This document shows, piece after piece, positions 23,463-35,039 of a stretch of DNA of 64,000 nucleotides (the stretch's first letter is position 1; each line of letters starts with the position of its first letter). The stretch spans positions 369,922 through 433,921 of the forward strand of contig MNCI01009417.1 of NCBI GenBank assembly GCA_015680685.1. Reading direction: 5' to 3'. The position numbers and the translations under genes are program-made. Source of the stretch: Gnetum montanum. Its lineage: Eukaryota > Streptophyta > Gnetopsida > Gnetales > Gnetaceae. A model generated the notes under the pieces. That model ran no database searches. It saw only the letters and a list, made by a program, of their open reading frames with translations, and was not told where the DNA came from.

Positions 23463-23550
23463 TTTTAGGCCTTGGCAGGCCATGAGGTTGCCAGTTTAAG
23501 GTCTTAGTGAACTAAAAAATGATAATTTAACATCATAGTAGATGGTGGAT
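23463..23550 (+). repeat. Copy 1: about 30-bp minisatellite between RT and the antisense gene
   Basis: Two to three units of the AGTTTA-GGYC-TTR-GG type (TTTTAGGCCTTGGCAGGCC; CAGTTTAAGGTCTTAGTGAAC; AATTTAACATCATAGTAGA). This is the same minisatellite family seen after integrase and after protease in the other copies. Confidence 0.6.
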
Positions 23551-25439
23551 GTGCAAGATGCATTATTGAAATGAGGTTTAGTGCATTAGGAAAGAAAAAT
23601 TGGCTAGGGTGCTCATTGGGCGACCAGAAAAATTCAAAATTTTTCTAAGTCCAAAAATTGCTAGAAAAATCAAAATTTTTCTAACTCTGGTAACTATGCT
23701 TACCCTTGGCTACGCTCAATAGTATTACGCATAGTAATGGATAGGTGAAAATTTAAGTGGTCCTAAGGATATATAAGTGCATTTTAATATTAGTAAATTT
23801 ACCATTGTCAAAGTTAAAAATGAACTTTCAGAGCATAGTGTGGTTGTAATAAGAGTGTAGTCTGCCATAGATGTCACACCGATGTGGATGCTAGCACCTT
23901 GACCTAGCCAACGTGGAGGAGGGAGAGCAAGTCCTAGAGCACCTACTATAGGCAAGCATGGAGGAGAGGAGGGTGTCATTGACTACCAAGTAGACTACTA
24001 TGCTTACCCCTTTACTATTTTCTGCACTTCTTACACTTAGGCATTGGGGTTTGGAAGTGGCACCCTACCTTCACAAGGGCAATCAATGCTATGGGCATTG
24101 CAACCGCAGCCATGAGGAAGTGTGCTAGGCAAGGGTTTGATGAGCATGTGGGATAGAGAGACAGAGCACGGGGGTTAAGGATGCATTTTGGTTTCAGGGT
24201 AAGGGTAAGTTTCGCAACAACCATGGTTGCTACAATGACTAGTGTACCTATAGGGTAGGGGAGGCAGTAAGGAAGGAAAGATTATTTTTGTCTCTTTAGA
24301 CATGTAGGGCTAGGGTAGAGATGCACACATGAGGGGTATCCTAGATTGGTTGATGATGTAGGAATCACGGTAGGGATTATCCCTTAGGAGAAGATAAATG
24401 TTTAATTTTTGGACTTGCACAAGGCAAAAGCGAGGGTTAAGCCCCTAGGGCCACCACCAGTGGGGTGCATGGTAGGGGTTCTTGCTTCGACGCATGGGCG
24501 AGGTTGAGGATTGAGCAATGATAACGAGGGGCCACCACTCGTAGGGTTTTGGGGCATGGTAAGGGATCCCTACCATTTTTTTTAATGTCTTCCTTTGTTT
24601 TCAATTATGCATGGAGAGGCTGAGATAGAGGCTTGGTAACCATAGTCTAAGGGATCACATCCACTAGGACGACGTTGTCGTTGTCCATAAGGTAAGGTGA
24701 GCAATGTCAACCGTGATACTATGTAGGGTAGGATGATGCTATAGGGCATGGTGGCACAACCACAAGGCAAGAACATGCAAGGGACAAGTCATAGGCAATT
24801 TAGTTCTTTTTTATTTTTTATTTTTTTGTAAAAATGTTATTTTTGGGGCTATGCCCCCTAGGAGTGTAGCTAGTGGTTAAACTATTTTGTTTTGGAATTT
24901 TAACTTGTGAGTGCTAGGAGTGTAGCCAATAGTTTTATTTTTTTCTATAAATTTTTCTTGGAGTTTTTGGGGCTACACTCCCAAGGAGCATAGCCGACAA
25001 TTAGAAAAGTTTTTGTGTTTTTGGACTATGCTGCCAAAGGTAGTCCAAACATAGAATTTTTTGTGCTTGCTTTGAGCTACATTGCCTAGAGTTAGAAAAA
25101 CATTTAAAAATTTTGTTCACTGTAAAAACATTCCCACAATGCTAAAAATTGAGATAATGCTAATCGTGCAAATTGAAAGAATGCTAAACTGCTAAAACAT
25201 GAAAACCGAAATAATGCAAACATGCACACATGTGAAATGAAATGCTTATGCTATGCTAACATGTTGTAACCCAATTGTATGTGTTGACGTCCTATACTCG
25301 CAGGGCCCAGAGGACCCTAGGATATTTTTCTAAGTTAGACTATTTAACATTAATTTTTGCTAAATGTAAATTAATATGTTTTTTATGAAATGCATTTGTT
25401 GTGTACTAACACTACATTGGTTGTTTATGTGATTGCAAG
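23551..25439 (+). other. Copy 1 spacer: leader and first intron region of the antisense gene
   Basis: No protein domain was recognised. By comparison with copies 3 and 4 this should hold the antisense promoter, exon 1 and intron 1, but exon 1 could not be identified. It includes short repeats GGCTA-RCTCC-AGGAG-RTAGC at 24846-24992 and a plus-strand TATA-like TATAAATTT near 24949. Confidence 0.4.
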
Positions 25440-28400
25440 GTATTATTTATTAAAGCCAATTTTGGTTGTCGTAGAGCTTGTTTGCATCCTTTGTTGCATG
25501 AGCAAGCTTGTGCCTAACATGCCTAACCTGGACATGAAGTTGGGTCATCAAACAGTATGGTTTCAGCCAAGGACCTCCAAGTTCGTGGCCTTCCTACTAC
25601 AATAGTTCAATGTGATCATGTGGTCACACCTAGCAGTGGAGGCTGGAGCTGCCATCACTAAGACATTGCTACCCAAGGCCAACTAGGGCATATTGAGGTT
25701 CATGTTGGATGAGCTCACAACTAGTGATGAATAAGCAAGTGGTTCACGGCGAGGCCCCAAGGGCACTTGTCCCCTAGCTAGGATTTAGAACATGCCAAAG
25801 TTCTTCTGTTACAATAAGGACAATACCCTCTTCGTAGCTATGCACATGTATACCATGTTCCAAAACCCACCAAGAACTATATACTGCACTAGAGGGTAAA
25901 TGCTCATGCTTTTGCATTATGCTCTATCACTATTGGCCATGCTAGATTTGCTAATTTCTAGTTGCTCATGTTTGATGCCAAGTTTAAAGTTGATGATGAG
26001 GGGCTCCATGATGAACCAGGGGCCCTTGCTTTGACCTACACCACCCTAGAGGTGTTCTTCTCTAGTTTAAACCTTCAAGAGGTCATGGTTGAGTAGGTGG
26101 AAGAGGACTTAAAGAGCTATCCTACTAGAAACCTAAAGACATTTGAGCAGTGCATGACCTATGGTTAGCTTCATAAGGGATGGGCTAGTGACAAGCCTAA
26201 CTTCGAGGAGTCAGTTGCACCACCACCTTCATTGAGCACACTATTTATTCCACGTAAGCGTTTGTTACTTGGATTAGCTTTTACTACTTGCTCACATGCA
26301 CTCATTGATCCATCCTTGCATAACACTAACATCATATTTGCCTATGTTACAACTATAGTTGCTTCAGGAGAGATGACAGTCATCACCACAGGTTGCAATG
26401 AGGCCACCCTCATAATGAAATACGGTGATGTGGAGGGGGCACAACATTGGTTGTGCCATAACGCCTCAAATGTGTTGACCAGTCAACTGAGACATGTTGG
26501 GTTGATGAACCTCTTCTTGGTCCTTAACCTAAGCACTCTAGTGGCCAAGATGGTCACCATTATTAACTCCTTTAGCAATGATGCCTACTGCTTCATCACC
26601 CATGTGCATAGAGTGAGGGTAATCTTAGACCTCAGTAATGCTTTCTTTGAAAACTTCTTTGGCCTCCCCTTTGAAAGTCCATTACTCATTGATAAGGCTA
26701 GTAGAGAGGCAAACCAAAAAGGAGACATTAAGTGGTTGGGAACCACTTGATCTTGTGAAGGCATCATGGTTGAAGACATGCGTGTGCCTAGGGTCCAAGA
26801 GCTCTACCCTCTTTTTCATGCTTGTGCGTTTTTGAAGCTACTCTCCTAAGGAAAAATCCTTGGGGTAGAGAAAGCGTAGGTGATGAGGAAGGTTCTAGAG
26901 GAATGCACCAAATTTAATTGGGCTTCCTTTATCATTTCCAAACTACAAGTAGAGATCACTAAACTTTTCTACAACTTGCAAGCGAGGTCTCACATTCAAT
27001 TTTTGTTCTTTGTAGCATATCTACGAAGGTTTGTAGAGTTCCTAGTGATCTAGGACAATGAGCATTCAGTTATGGAAGATTGCAGGTAGTTATCCAAGCC
27101 TTAGGTTAAACACTTGTTCATGACTACTCACATGCAGGATCCCCCAAAGGGGATTGATGAGTTGTACTCAGTTACGATGAAAGCTCATCTAGGGAGGTCA
27201 CAATCATACTATTCTCATGACAACACAAGTGAGTGCCTCCCAATGGTCATTAGGGATGCAAGCAACGCCAACCAGTATATCACAGAGATGGTGGGGACTT
27301 CCAAGACAAAAATCAAGAGGCCATGCCCAATAGAGGAGGTTTCTTTTATGGTCACATAGGTGGGTGTCAAGAAGTTCTACCTCAAGATACTTTTGTGGTT
27401 GCAGGTTAGTGGGCATACCTCATATGCACTTGTTTGGTATTTTTTCATATTTATAGTTTTTTTTTATATTTTCTTGTTATGTCATGCTACTGCTATTATG
27501 CTATGTTCATGTGTTAGACAAAAGGGTTGCTAAAGAAGTAGTGGCAATGATGGTAGCAAAGATAGCTCCTTCCCAAGTTGAAGAGCAGGAAGTGTGTGGA
27601 GGGGAGCTACCAAAGGCCACATGGACCTTCCACTAATTTGATGTAGAGGGGCGATTTTTCTAGCCTCTTCGATAATGTGTAGCTAGGAGATCCTCCTATG
27701 CTGACACCTAAGGGCTTGCTAGGTAAATGCTTTAAGTTGCCATCTACTTTCACCCTTTGCTCTTGCATCTTTGGTTGTTTAGTTATTAAGTGTTATGTTG
27801 TGTTAGGTTATAGCCTTAGATGTTCCTACTAGCAATTCACTGCCAATGCCTACCCACCTTATGAAGCCATGGGTAGAGACCACAGATAAATTTACCTTCA
27901 TGGAAGGCATAGGTGAGGACATGATGTACCACATATAATAAGTGGATCCTAAGCTTGGTATGTATATTGTTTTGCTTAAATTGCTTTACTAATTTCGTGC
28001 TTAGTCTATGGCTAAGGCTGATTTTCTTATTGTATGCCAACAAGTTCTAAGATCCATGAGAATCTAAATTGGGTGGCCAAAGTGGATGTCATCCCTAAGT
28101 AACACACAGACATCCTCCCCCTCCCACCATCAAGGTAGAGCAGGTACCTCACTATGTGTATGAGGTAGTTAGCAAGTGTGTGCTTTCTAGTGTGAAAGTG
28201 TTATGGACTTGTTGGTGCTCAAATGAGCACCTATGGAAATGAGTGCATGAGCTCGAGGAGACAATGGCAAGCCTAAGTGCAAAGAATGAGGACCTTTAGT
28301 CCCGTTACGATTTCATATCAACTTGAGCATAGGGGGATAGTACCTAATGGACTACAGAGATCGATTATGCCAGCTACTGGTCAGTGATCTAGGGCAAAAA

Positions 28401-29061
28401 TGAGGTGACCTGACAGATTATTGAGTAGAGGTTTCAAATGGATCTACTCACCCAAAAGAGCTAAGAGTGGAAGAGCTTCAGTGCTAAGGTGTGCAAGTGG
28501 GGGCAAATGCAAAAAGACCACAAGCACCACTACAAGCATGAGCAAGATGCATATTCATAGTAGCTCAAAGGAGAGTCCGTCCAAGCTCACTATCTTGAGT
28601 TGTTCATTGAGGTGATTGGGAGGATCCAGGCCTTTGAGATGTTTTCTCAACACACAGTGATTAGTGGGTTCCCAAAGAGGGAGATTTCCATGCCCTTAGG
28701 GGAGATGTTTATTGTCACTGTTTCGATGCAACCACCTGCATGGACCACCGCGGACGAGGAAAAAACCCTTGTGGGTGTTGACTTCAACCACAAGGATTGG
28801 ACATGGTTATTAGAGGCTGAGATCCTCTAACGCTTAGAGGAGGGCCTCGATAGACTACCTCCTAACATGGTCGATGTAGGACCCTCTTAAGTTAGTTTTT
28901 TATTTTGTTTTCATGTCATGATTTTTCTATTAAGTTGTGTATTGTACACCAGTTTATGGATTTTTCTCATTTTTATGATTGGTAGGCACTAGGCATTGCT
29001 ATGGGCCCTAGAGGCATGGCAAATAAAGAGGAGCCTCCACCACCACCTAGCGCCACTAGCT
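25440..29061 (+). pseudogene. Copy 1 antisense gene (NIF-like plus mobile-domain-like), exons 2-8
   Basis: This gene runs opposite to gag-pol and lies between protease and RT. Exon 2 is 25440-25895 (after TTGCAAG; donor GTAAAT), 456 nt, with the NIF-like pattern 'KPILVVVELV' ... 'FVAFLL' ... 'VIMWSHL' ... 'NTLFVA' ... 'NPPRTIY'. Exon 3 ends at 26253 (donor GTAAGC). Exon 4 runs from 26359 (after AACTATAG) to 27404 (donor GTTAGT) and contains 'MKYGDVEGAQHWL', 'VGLMNLF' and 'ENFFGLPFES'. Exon 7 (28200-28864) has 'DHKHHYKHE' and ends before GTAGGA. Exon 8, 28986-29061, ends in a Pro-rich tail and TAA. Intron positions match copies 2 and 4. Several in-frame stops and small shifts make it inactive. 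The intermediate exons 5-6 are poorly preserved. It would encode a protein of unknown role. Confidence 0.65.
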
Positions 29062-29245
29062 AAGAAGATCCTGATGTAGCCTTGTCACTAGGCATTTTTG
29101 TATTTTTGTATATTTTTGCATGGTGTAGTGTGGATAATCATCTCATGTAACATTATTATTTTATGGAATATAGTGGATTTGTTTCTATATGATGTGTATT
29201 ACTATGTATTAAGTGCTGATAATGTTATGCATTGAAGCAAAGTGA

Positions 29246-29535
29246 TTACTAGTAGGCCATTTCAGGCCACATATGTAGATAATGTTTTGATAGTTTTAGG
29301 TCATTCCAAGCCTAGCGATAGTTTAGGGCCATTTCGAGCCATGTATTAAAATGGAGAGTGTTGCCATTTTTGGGTCATGGTAGGCCACATTGTTAGTTTT
29401 AGGCCATTTCAATCCATGTGATAGGAAGGGAAAAAGGCTACCAATTTTAGGCCATGGTGGGCAGTGCTATAGTTTAAGACCTTCTTGGGCCATGTGTGCT
29501 AGTTTTAGGCCTTGGTAGGCCGTACTATGTTTCTA
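29246..29535 (+). repeat. Copy 1: about 30-bp minisatellite between antisense gene and protease
   Basis: Seven or eight units of the form AGTTTTAGGCCATTTCAGGCCATGTG, spaced about 30-40 bp and diverged. It lies just beyond the antisense gene's 3' end, so together with 23463-23550 it brackets that gene. Confidence 0.75.
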
Positions 29536-29805
29536 TAAGTTTTTGAATCTTACGATTTTTTTTATATGTGTTTTTGCTTTTTTTTTAATGTGTAAATTGA
29601 TGGCTAAAAAATGAAAGTGTAAACATAACAAAAAAAGAAAAAATGCATAAGCATAGAAAAATAAACAATGCAAAAGTGTGAACTAAGCAAAAAATGTAAA
29701 ACATGAACAACATGCAAACAAGTCAAGTGGGCGAAGGTGGGGTAGGTAGGAACCCAACACCTATTGAACCAAGGGCATACCTTAGTCATACAGTTGTTTT
29801 CTAAC

Positions 29806-31405
29806 CTAGTGTGGGTTAGGTGGCACATAGGGCTTGGAGGGTACGATATGATAGTCACCCTGAGCTTCATTAGCTATATCAAAGGGCCATTTTGCCCATA
29901 AAGCATCTTTTGAATGATTAGGGATTTCTGTTGGCTCTTTGAGTTGGTTTGCTTCACACCTTTCACTGTCATCCTCTATGGGAGGCATGTCATTAGGGAA
30001 CCCTATCTCTGATCCTTGTTCAACATTGATGTTGCTGATGATTAAAGGAGCTATGTTGTCACCATTTATGATAATATTTCCACCTTCATATAGAAGGTGG
30101 ATTTCCTAATGGATTGGGGAAGAGAACGCCCATAACTGGGCTTACTAGGGCCTACCTAGGATTAGGTTAAAACTTGGCATCTCCTCAACAACTATGAAAT
30201 TAGTTGTGGTGGGGAATTGCTCCCCCACCACAAAGGCAATTATGACAGTTTCCCTTATGACAACACATGACCCATTGAAAGACTTCAAGCATGTCATCTT
30301 GGTTGGTTGAATCTGGTCAACAAGACCAAGTTTGTCAACGACTATATATGGGATGAAGTTGGTTGTCGTCCCATTGTCAACATGCACCCTATGAATCCTG
30401 CATTCTACCATGCAGATAGTTATGAACATTAGCGTGGTGATGACTTGACCCTTCTCAAGGTCTACCTTAATTACCTCATCTCGAAATACTAGGGGCATTG
30501 AACACGATTTCCGTAGGGGAGAAGGCAACATCACAACATGAATGGACCATTTGTACACTGGGATGTTCTCTGTGATAGGAATGGAGGTTAACATGTGCAC
30601 CAATGCTTCACAATGGGTAGAGGAAGGCATCATGAGGTCATGTAGGCTTAGAGTTGTATTTTTCTATTTTAAAGCCTATTTTATGCCAATGTGTCAAGGA
30701 AGTCCTTTCTACTATCTACTACTTTGTTATTGCTGGCCTTCACCTCCTTCATGTGATCCAAGAGATAGATCTCTCATGGAGGGGATTTAGGCTTGGTTTG
30801 CTTAGTTTGCTTTGGAGCCTCAATGCTTCATTGTTGGTCACTTTGCTTTGGAGCCTTAGTGCTCCATGGTTGATTGCTCATTGTGTGGCCTCTTCAGCTA
30901 GTTGGGCCATTGGTATGGAAGACAAAGGGATAGGCCTAGGTGGGCATAGTGCCCTTTGCTCCTAGTGTTGCCTAAGCATCCAATCAATGAGGTGCTCATT
31001 AGGCCTCCCGCTTTACCATCTTCTTTGTCTATTGGTGTTGTTTGTAGGATGAGGTCTTGGGAGAGTAGTACTCGATGCATTACCCAACACCAAACTCCCA
31101 AAAAGTGGGGAATTTGCACATTGCACTACCCTTATGACATAGGGTGTTTGGGCTATTGCAGCTACAATGTGCTATAAGGCCCTAACCATAAAGGGTGTTA
31201 TGGGCACCCGAGGTGGTGCTCTAATGACAAAAGGGGCCCTCAAACTAGTTGATGCCAAGGAGGCCCCAATGTTACCAAAGGACACATGAACCACAAATGG
31301 CTCCCATGTTAATTCTACATTGTCATCAATGCTAATGGCATTGATGACGTACCCTACACCACTTGTGTTTAGAGCATCCTTGTAAACCCCCATTGACTAG
31401 TTCTA
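29806..31405 (-). pseudogene. Copy 1 protease and C-terminal gag
   Basis: Reading leftward, gag is entered at 31405 in its C-terminal Pro-rich part ('MGVYKDALNTSG', 'PFVVHVS', 'APFVIRAPP', 'PFMVRA'), co-linear with copy 4 at 56250-56700. The retropepsin follows at 30633-30145 with 'IHRVHVDNGTTTNFIP' (catalytic motif DNG where copy 4 has DDG) and 'FNLILGRP'. A conserved tail ('WPFDIANEAQGDYHIVP', about 29860) matches copy 4 at 58075-58140. The N-terminal gag is missing because copy 2's LTR interrupts the gene at 31411. Several stops are present. The region between protease and gag (30640-31170) is poorly preserved. Confidence 0.75.
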
Positions 31406-31410
31406 GGGGG

Positions 31411-33112
31411 TGTAGCGACCGAAAATGTCGATGGCTGGAAAAACGCCAAGGTCGGCAGACACAACAGTTCCAACCCCATGCCCGCAGGAGGGCGGTGCTG
31501 GGTGTGCGCAAACACAGGGTGCCCTGAATGGTCTGGTCGATTAGACAGGGACTTACATCGGTGTCAATATAGCCTTTTGCAATATAAACTATACGAGTTA
31601 CGAGATGGCGCTTATGGGTAATTATAGTGGGAAAAGAAAAGGACTAAAAAAAATGCAACAACAATACGAAATAGTGAATAATGTAAGTGCGACAATGATA
31701 TGAGATGATGCTTGAAGGTAAACAAAATAGGAATAATGCAAGGAAGCCAGATAGTAAATAAGAGGTAACATAAGATACAGTTAGGAACATGCATCGCTTC
31801 AGAGCTACAAATCTATCTGGTCAGGGGATGGCACAATCGGCTGCATGACGTGATGGAGTGCAGAAAGTTCCGAGAGTGACCATAGCGTGCCGGGAAACAG
31901 GAATAGCTGTGCACTTGGGCATAGATTTTGCGTATACACAATGTAGGTGGGATCCTATCAAGGTGGTAGAACGAGACCCCGGACTTTATGCTAGCCAAGA
32001 GAGGTTCCTTTTACAAATTGCTGGCCTCCCCTTTTCTTTTCCTTATTGTGAGATTGTAGGTATTTCTCTTTGTTTTTTTGTTTCAGTCAAGGAGACTCTC
32101 ATTTTTCTTCTTCTTTTTCATGGACCCCTTTTTTCGGTGCTGCTTAATAGGCTATTTTAGGGCTGAAGGTAAGCTAAGGTGACTGTTTGAATACTGCGTT
32201 GTTGCAGACTTGCGCCAACTTACTAGCATTACTCGAGCCATTTGTGACTGTTGAGCTTGCAAGACCATTGTGACGCGAGCAATAACTACGATCCTACTAT
32301 GTCATGACTACGCCACCAGCTCCTAGAGGCATGTGCCAACGGTTCGATTAAGGTGGAATGCATTGATGTCACACAGCCACCTGCCTATCGCGATGTGTTT
32401 TGCAACGTGGCTTGCTTCTCGTGGCGTAGCACCTTGCTGCGTGTCTTGTTGTACGTCACATACTTGCTACATGATGCTACACTACGTAGCGTAGTGTAGT
32501 GTAGCGACTAGGACAGTTTTGCTAATTTTCAGCTTATTCTGCCATAGTGCAAGTTCTGCGGACTTTGCTGATTTCACCTTTTGAACCGCCTTCTGTCCTT
32601 TTCCATAGGATTGCTACGCCTTGCTGCACCATGTAGCTTAGCGTAGCGTAGCAGCAGACATGGTTCACCGCTTCTTGGTGAAAAGAGATACCATTGCAGA
32701 ACTCGAGATTGGACGAGGGAGGTGAGTAGTGAAGTTGTTGCTATGCTATGCCATATGTCATCGCGTAGCACAACATCTTGTTCCGCCATTATTTTCTGAG
32801 GCTTGCTATGCTACACATTGTAGCGTAGTAAGCTTTGTAACTTAGAAAACTTGCTGAACTGCTTCTCCTATGCATCTAGGCTACTGTCACTGATTCTAGA
32901 CACCGTTTCTGAGTAGGCTGCCAGTTGTTTAGACTACTTTGGTGGGCGGGAGAGTTGGTACGGAACTCGCCCATGCCTAAAGTAGAAAATTTACCAAACT
33001 GGCCATCCTAGACTCAGAATGTTCTTTTTCCAATGGACTACCGTGGTGCTGTGCAGACTGCAAGAGCCTGGTGAAGCCAGGATGACCTCGCATTTTCTTT
33101 TAGGGTGTTTCA
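31411..33112 (-). repeat. 3' LTR of nested copy 2
   Basis: Minus-strand LTR beginning TGAAACACC at 33112 and ending ..GGTCGCTACA at 31411 (1,702 bp). It is related along its length to copy 1's LTR, including the end block GACATTTTCGGTCG against GACGTTTTCAATC and the GCTACGCTAC-rich U3 (32400-32850). The flanking GGGGG (31406-31410) is the predicted target duplication. It splits copy 1's gag. Confidence 0.75.
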
Positions 33113-33178
33113 TTGGCCCCTCTTTGTCGACATCTGGAGAACAGGCTCGATGGACGTTGGCAAAGAATACGAAACACC
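33103..33178. repeat. Copy 2: inverted repeat across the LTR/polypurine border
   Basis: GGTGTTT pairs with AAACACC, and TCTTTGTCGAC pairs with GTTGGCAAAGA (G-T pairs or mismatches at two places), around a 24-nt loop. The minus-strand polypurine tract AAAGAGGGG lies in the stem region. Equivalent structures exist at the same place in copies 1 and 3. Confidence 0.6.
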
Positions 33179-35039
33179 GCAACAAGCGAAACACTGAGGC
33201 TATCGCTTGGTGAGTACTGAGATGTTACCTGGCTGTGCTCGAGGGTGCTGCATTGGTGCTGCAGAGGTTAAGGTAGAGAGCAGAGATGATGTTTAGTCAG
33301 GTCCGTCATTGGAGTGCTCTGAGGGGCTCATTTGCATTTTCATCTCTGACTGGCGCTGTTCTTCAAGCTCCTGCAGATGGGTGTCCCCTCCGTAGGATGA
33401 GCTATATTACATCTATGGAGGGTCTTGACTTGCCTATCGGAGCCTTCCACACGGCACGCTGCGTTACGCACGTGCTAGAATTTGCACTCTCAAACAACCA
33501 TGTTAGTCAAGGCACTCACTTTGCGGCGTTTTAGCCTTTGCTGCTGTAGAGGGATGCATTTGCGGGGACAATGTTTTGCGGGCTACTAGCATTATTATTA
33601 CCCTTGGGCACCATCCCTGGTATGAGATGTCCAAAGCAGGGAGGCCAGCAGCAGTCTTGGCAGCATTGCCCGTGGAGGGAGTTATTCCCCAAGGCACCGG
33701 GGGTGCGGATGCACTGGGATCCCCGCCAAAGGCATGCACGCTAAGTTCAACTATGGGATCAGCTACCACATAGTCGAACACTGTGCGAGCTGCAACCTTG
33801 ATGAGGAACAAAAGTGTAACAATATTGTGGCTAGGCCACAATACTGTCAACACCTCAGAAGCGGAATGGGCCCGAGAGCTACCATCTGGGCGGTGGGCCA
33901 TAGCGATGGTAGGTTCGAAGGGCTCGTGTGACATCGTACAACATCTTCGAAGGGTCAGCATGACACCAGAAATGGCGGTGCGTACACCCTGGACCGTGTT
34001 TTCCATGCATCGGGAGCTGCATCTTGGAGCAACGATGTCCCATCCACGTGCTGGTATCATGCTCCTTCGTTCGATGTATATTCACTGATGATGCCTGTTG
34101 AGGATGCGACACGAACCTAGTTTAAGTTCGCGGTAGACCAGGTGCTGGTTTAGGGTCCCAATGGACCGTTGTGCTGGTTTGAGGTCCCAACGGACCGTAC
34201 ACACTAGTTTTACATTGTGGCGGATGTGTGATGCCAGTTTATAGTCATAGTGGACTAACAATGCCAGTTTTACGTTGTGGCATACTATTGCTGCCCGTGG
34301 AGGGAGTTATTCCCCAAGGCACCGGGGGTGCGGATGCACTGGGATCCCCGCCAAAGGCATGCACGCTAAGTTCAACTATGGGATCAGCTACCACATAGTC
34401 GAACACTGTGCGAGCTGCAACCTTGATGAGGAACAAAAGTGTAACAATATTGTGGCTAGGCCACAATACTGTCAACACCTCAGAAGCGGAATGGGCCCGA
34501 GAGCTACCATCTGGGCGGTGGGCCATAGCGATGGTAGGTTCGAAGGGCTCGTGTGACATCGTACAACATCTTCGAAGGGTCAGCATGACACCAGAAATGG
34601 CGGTGCGTACACCCTGGACCGTGTTTTCCATGCATCAGGAGCTGCATCTTGGAGCAACGATGTCCCATCCACGTGCTGGTATCATGCTCCTTCGTTCGAT
34701 GTATATTCACTGATGATGCCTGTTGAGGATGCGACACGAACCTAGTTTAAGTTCGCGGTAGACCAGGTGCTGGTTTAGGGTCCCAATGGACCGTTGTGCT
34801 GGTTTGAGGTCCCAACGGACCGTACACACTAGTTTTACATTGTGGCGGATGTGTGATGCCAGTTTATAGTCATAGTGGACTAACAATGCCAGTTTTACGT
34901 TGTGGCATACTATTGCTGCCAGTTTACCGTCATAGCGGACACTGTTTGGTGTTGCTAGTTTATCGTCATTGCCGACGCTGACTGGCGCGGTTACTAGTTT
35001 ATCATAGTAGTAGACGATGGCGTGTGCTGTCATTGCACC
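33179..35039 (-). repeat. Copy 2: 3' untranslated region with tandem repeats
   Basis: Non-coding tail after integrase. A 625-bp tandem duplication (33667-34291 and 34292-34916) is nearly perfect. A minisatellite of about 30-36-bp units (GCCAGTTTAYRGTCATAGYGGAC type) occupies the end of each duplicate and continues to about 35020. Minus-strand frame 33503-34060 is open for 185 codons but lacks any family signature and is partly copied by the duplication, so it is not called a gene. Confidence 0.7.
33667..34916. repeat. Near-perfect 625-bp tandem duplication
   Basis: Copy A (33667-34291) and copy B (34292-34916) differ, as far as could be read, at one base (CATCGGGAGC against CATCAGGAGC, a CpG-type transition). 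The junction falls inside the minisatellite at CTATTGCTGCC, which suggests unequal exchange within the minisatellite. A collapsed or duplicated assembly is the alternative. Confidence 0.9.

Noticed and set aside
33503-34060. Minus-strand 185-codon open frame in copy 2
   Set aside because: It is in the 3' untranslated region after integrase, is partly duplicated by the 625-bp repeat, and shows no family signature; plus-strand frames overlap it equally.
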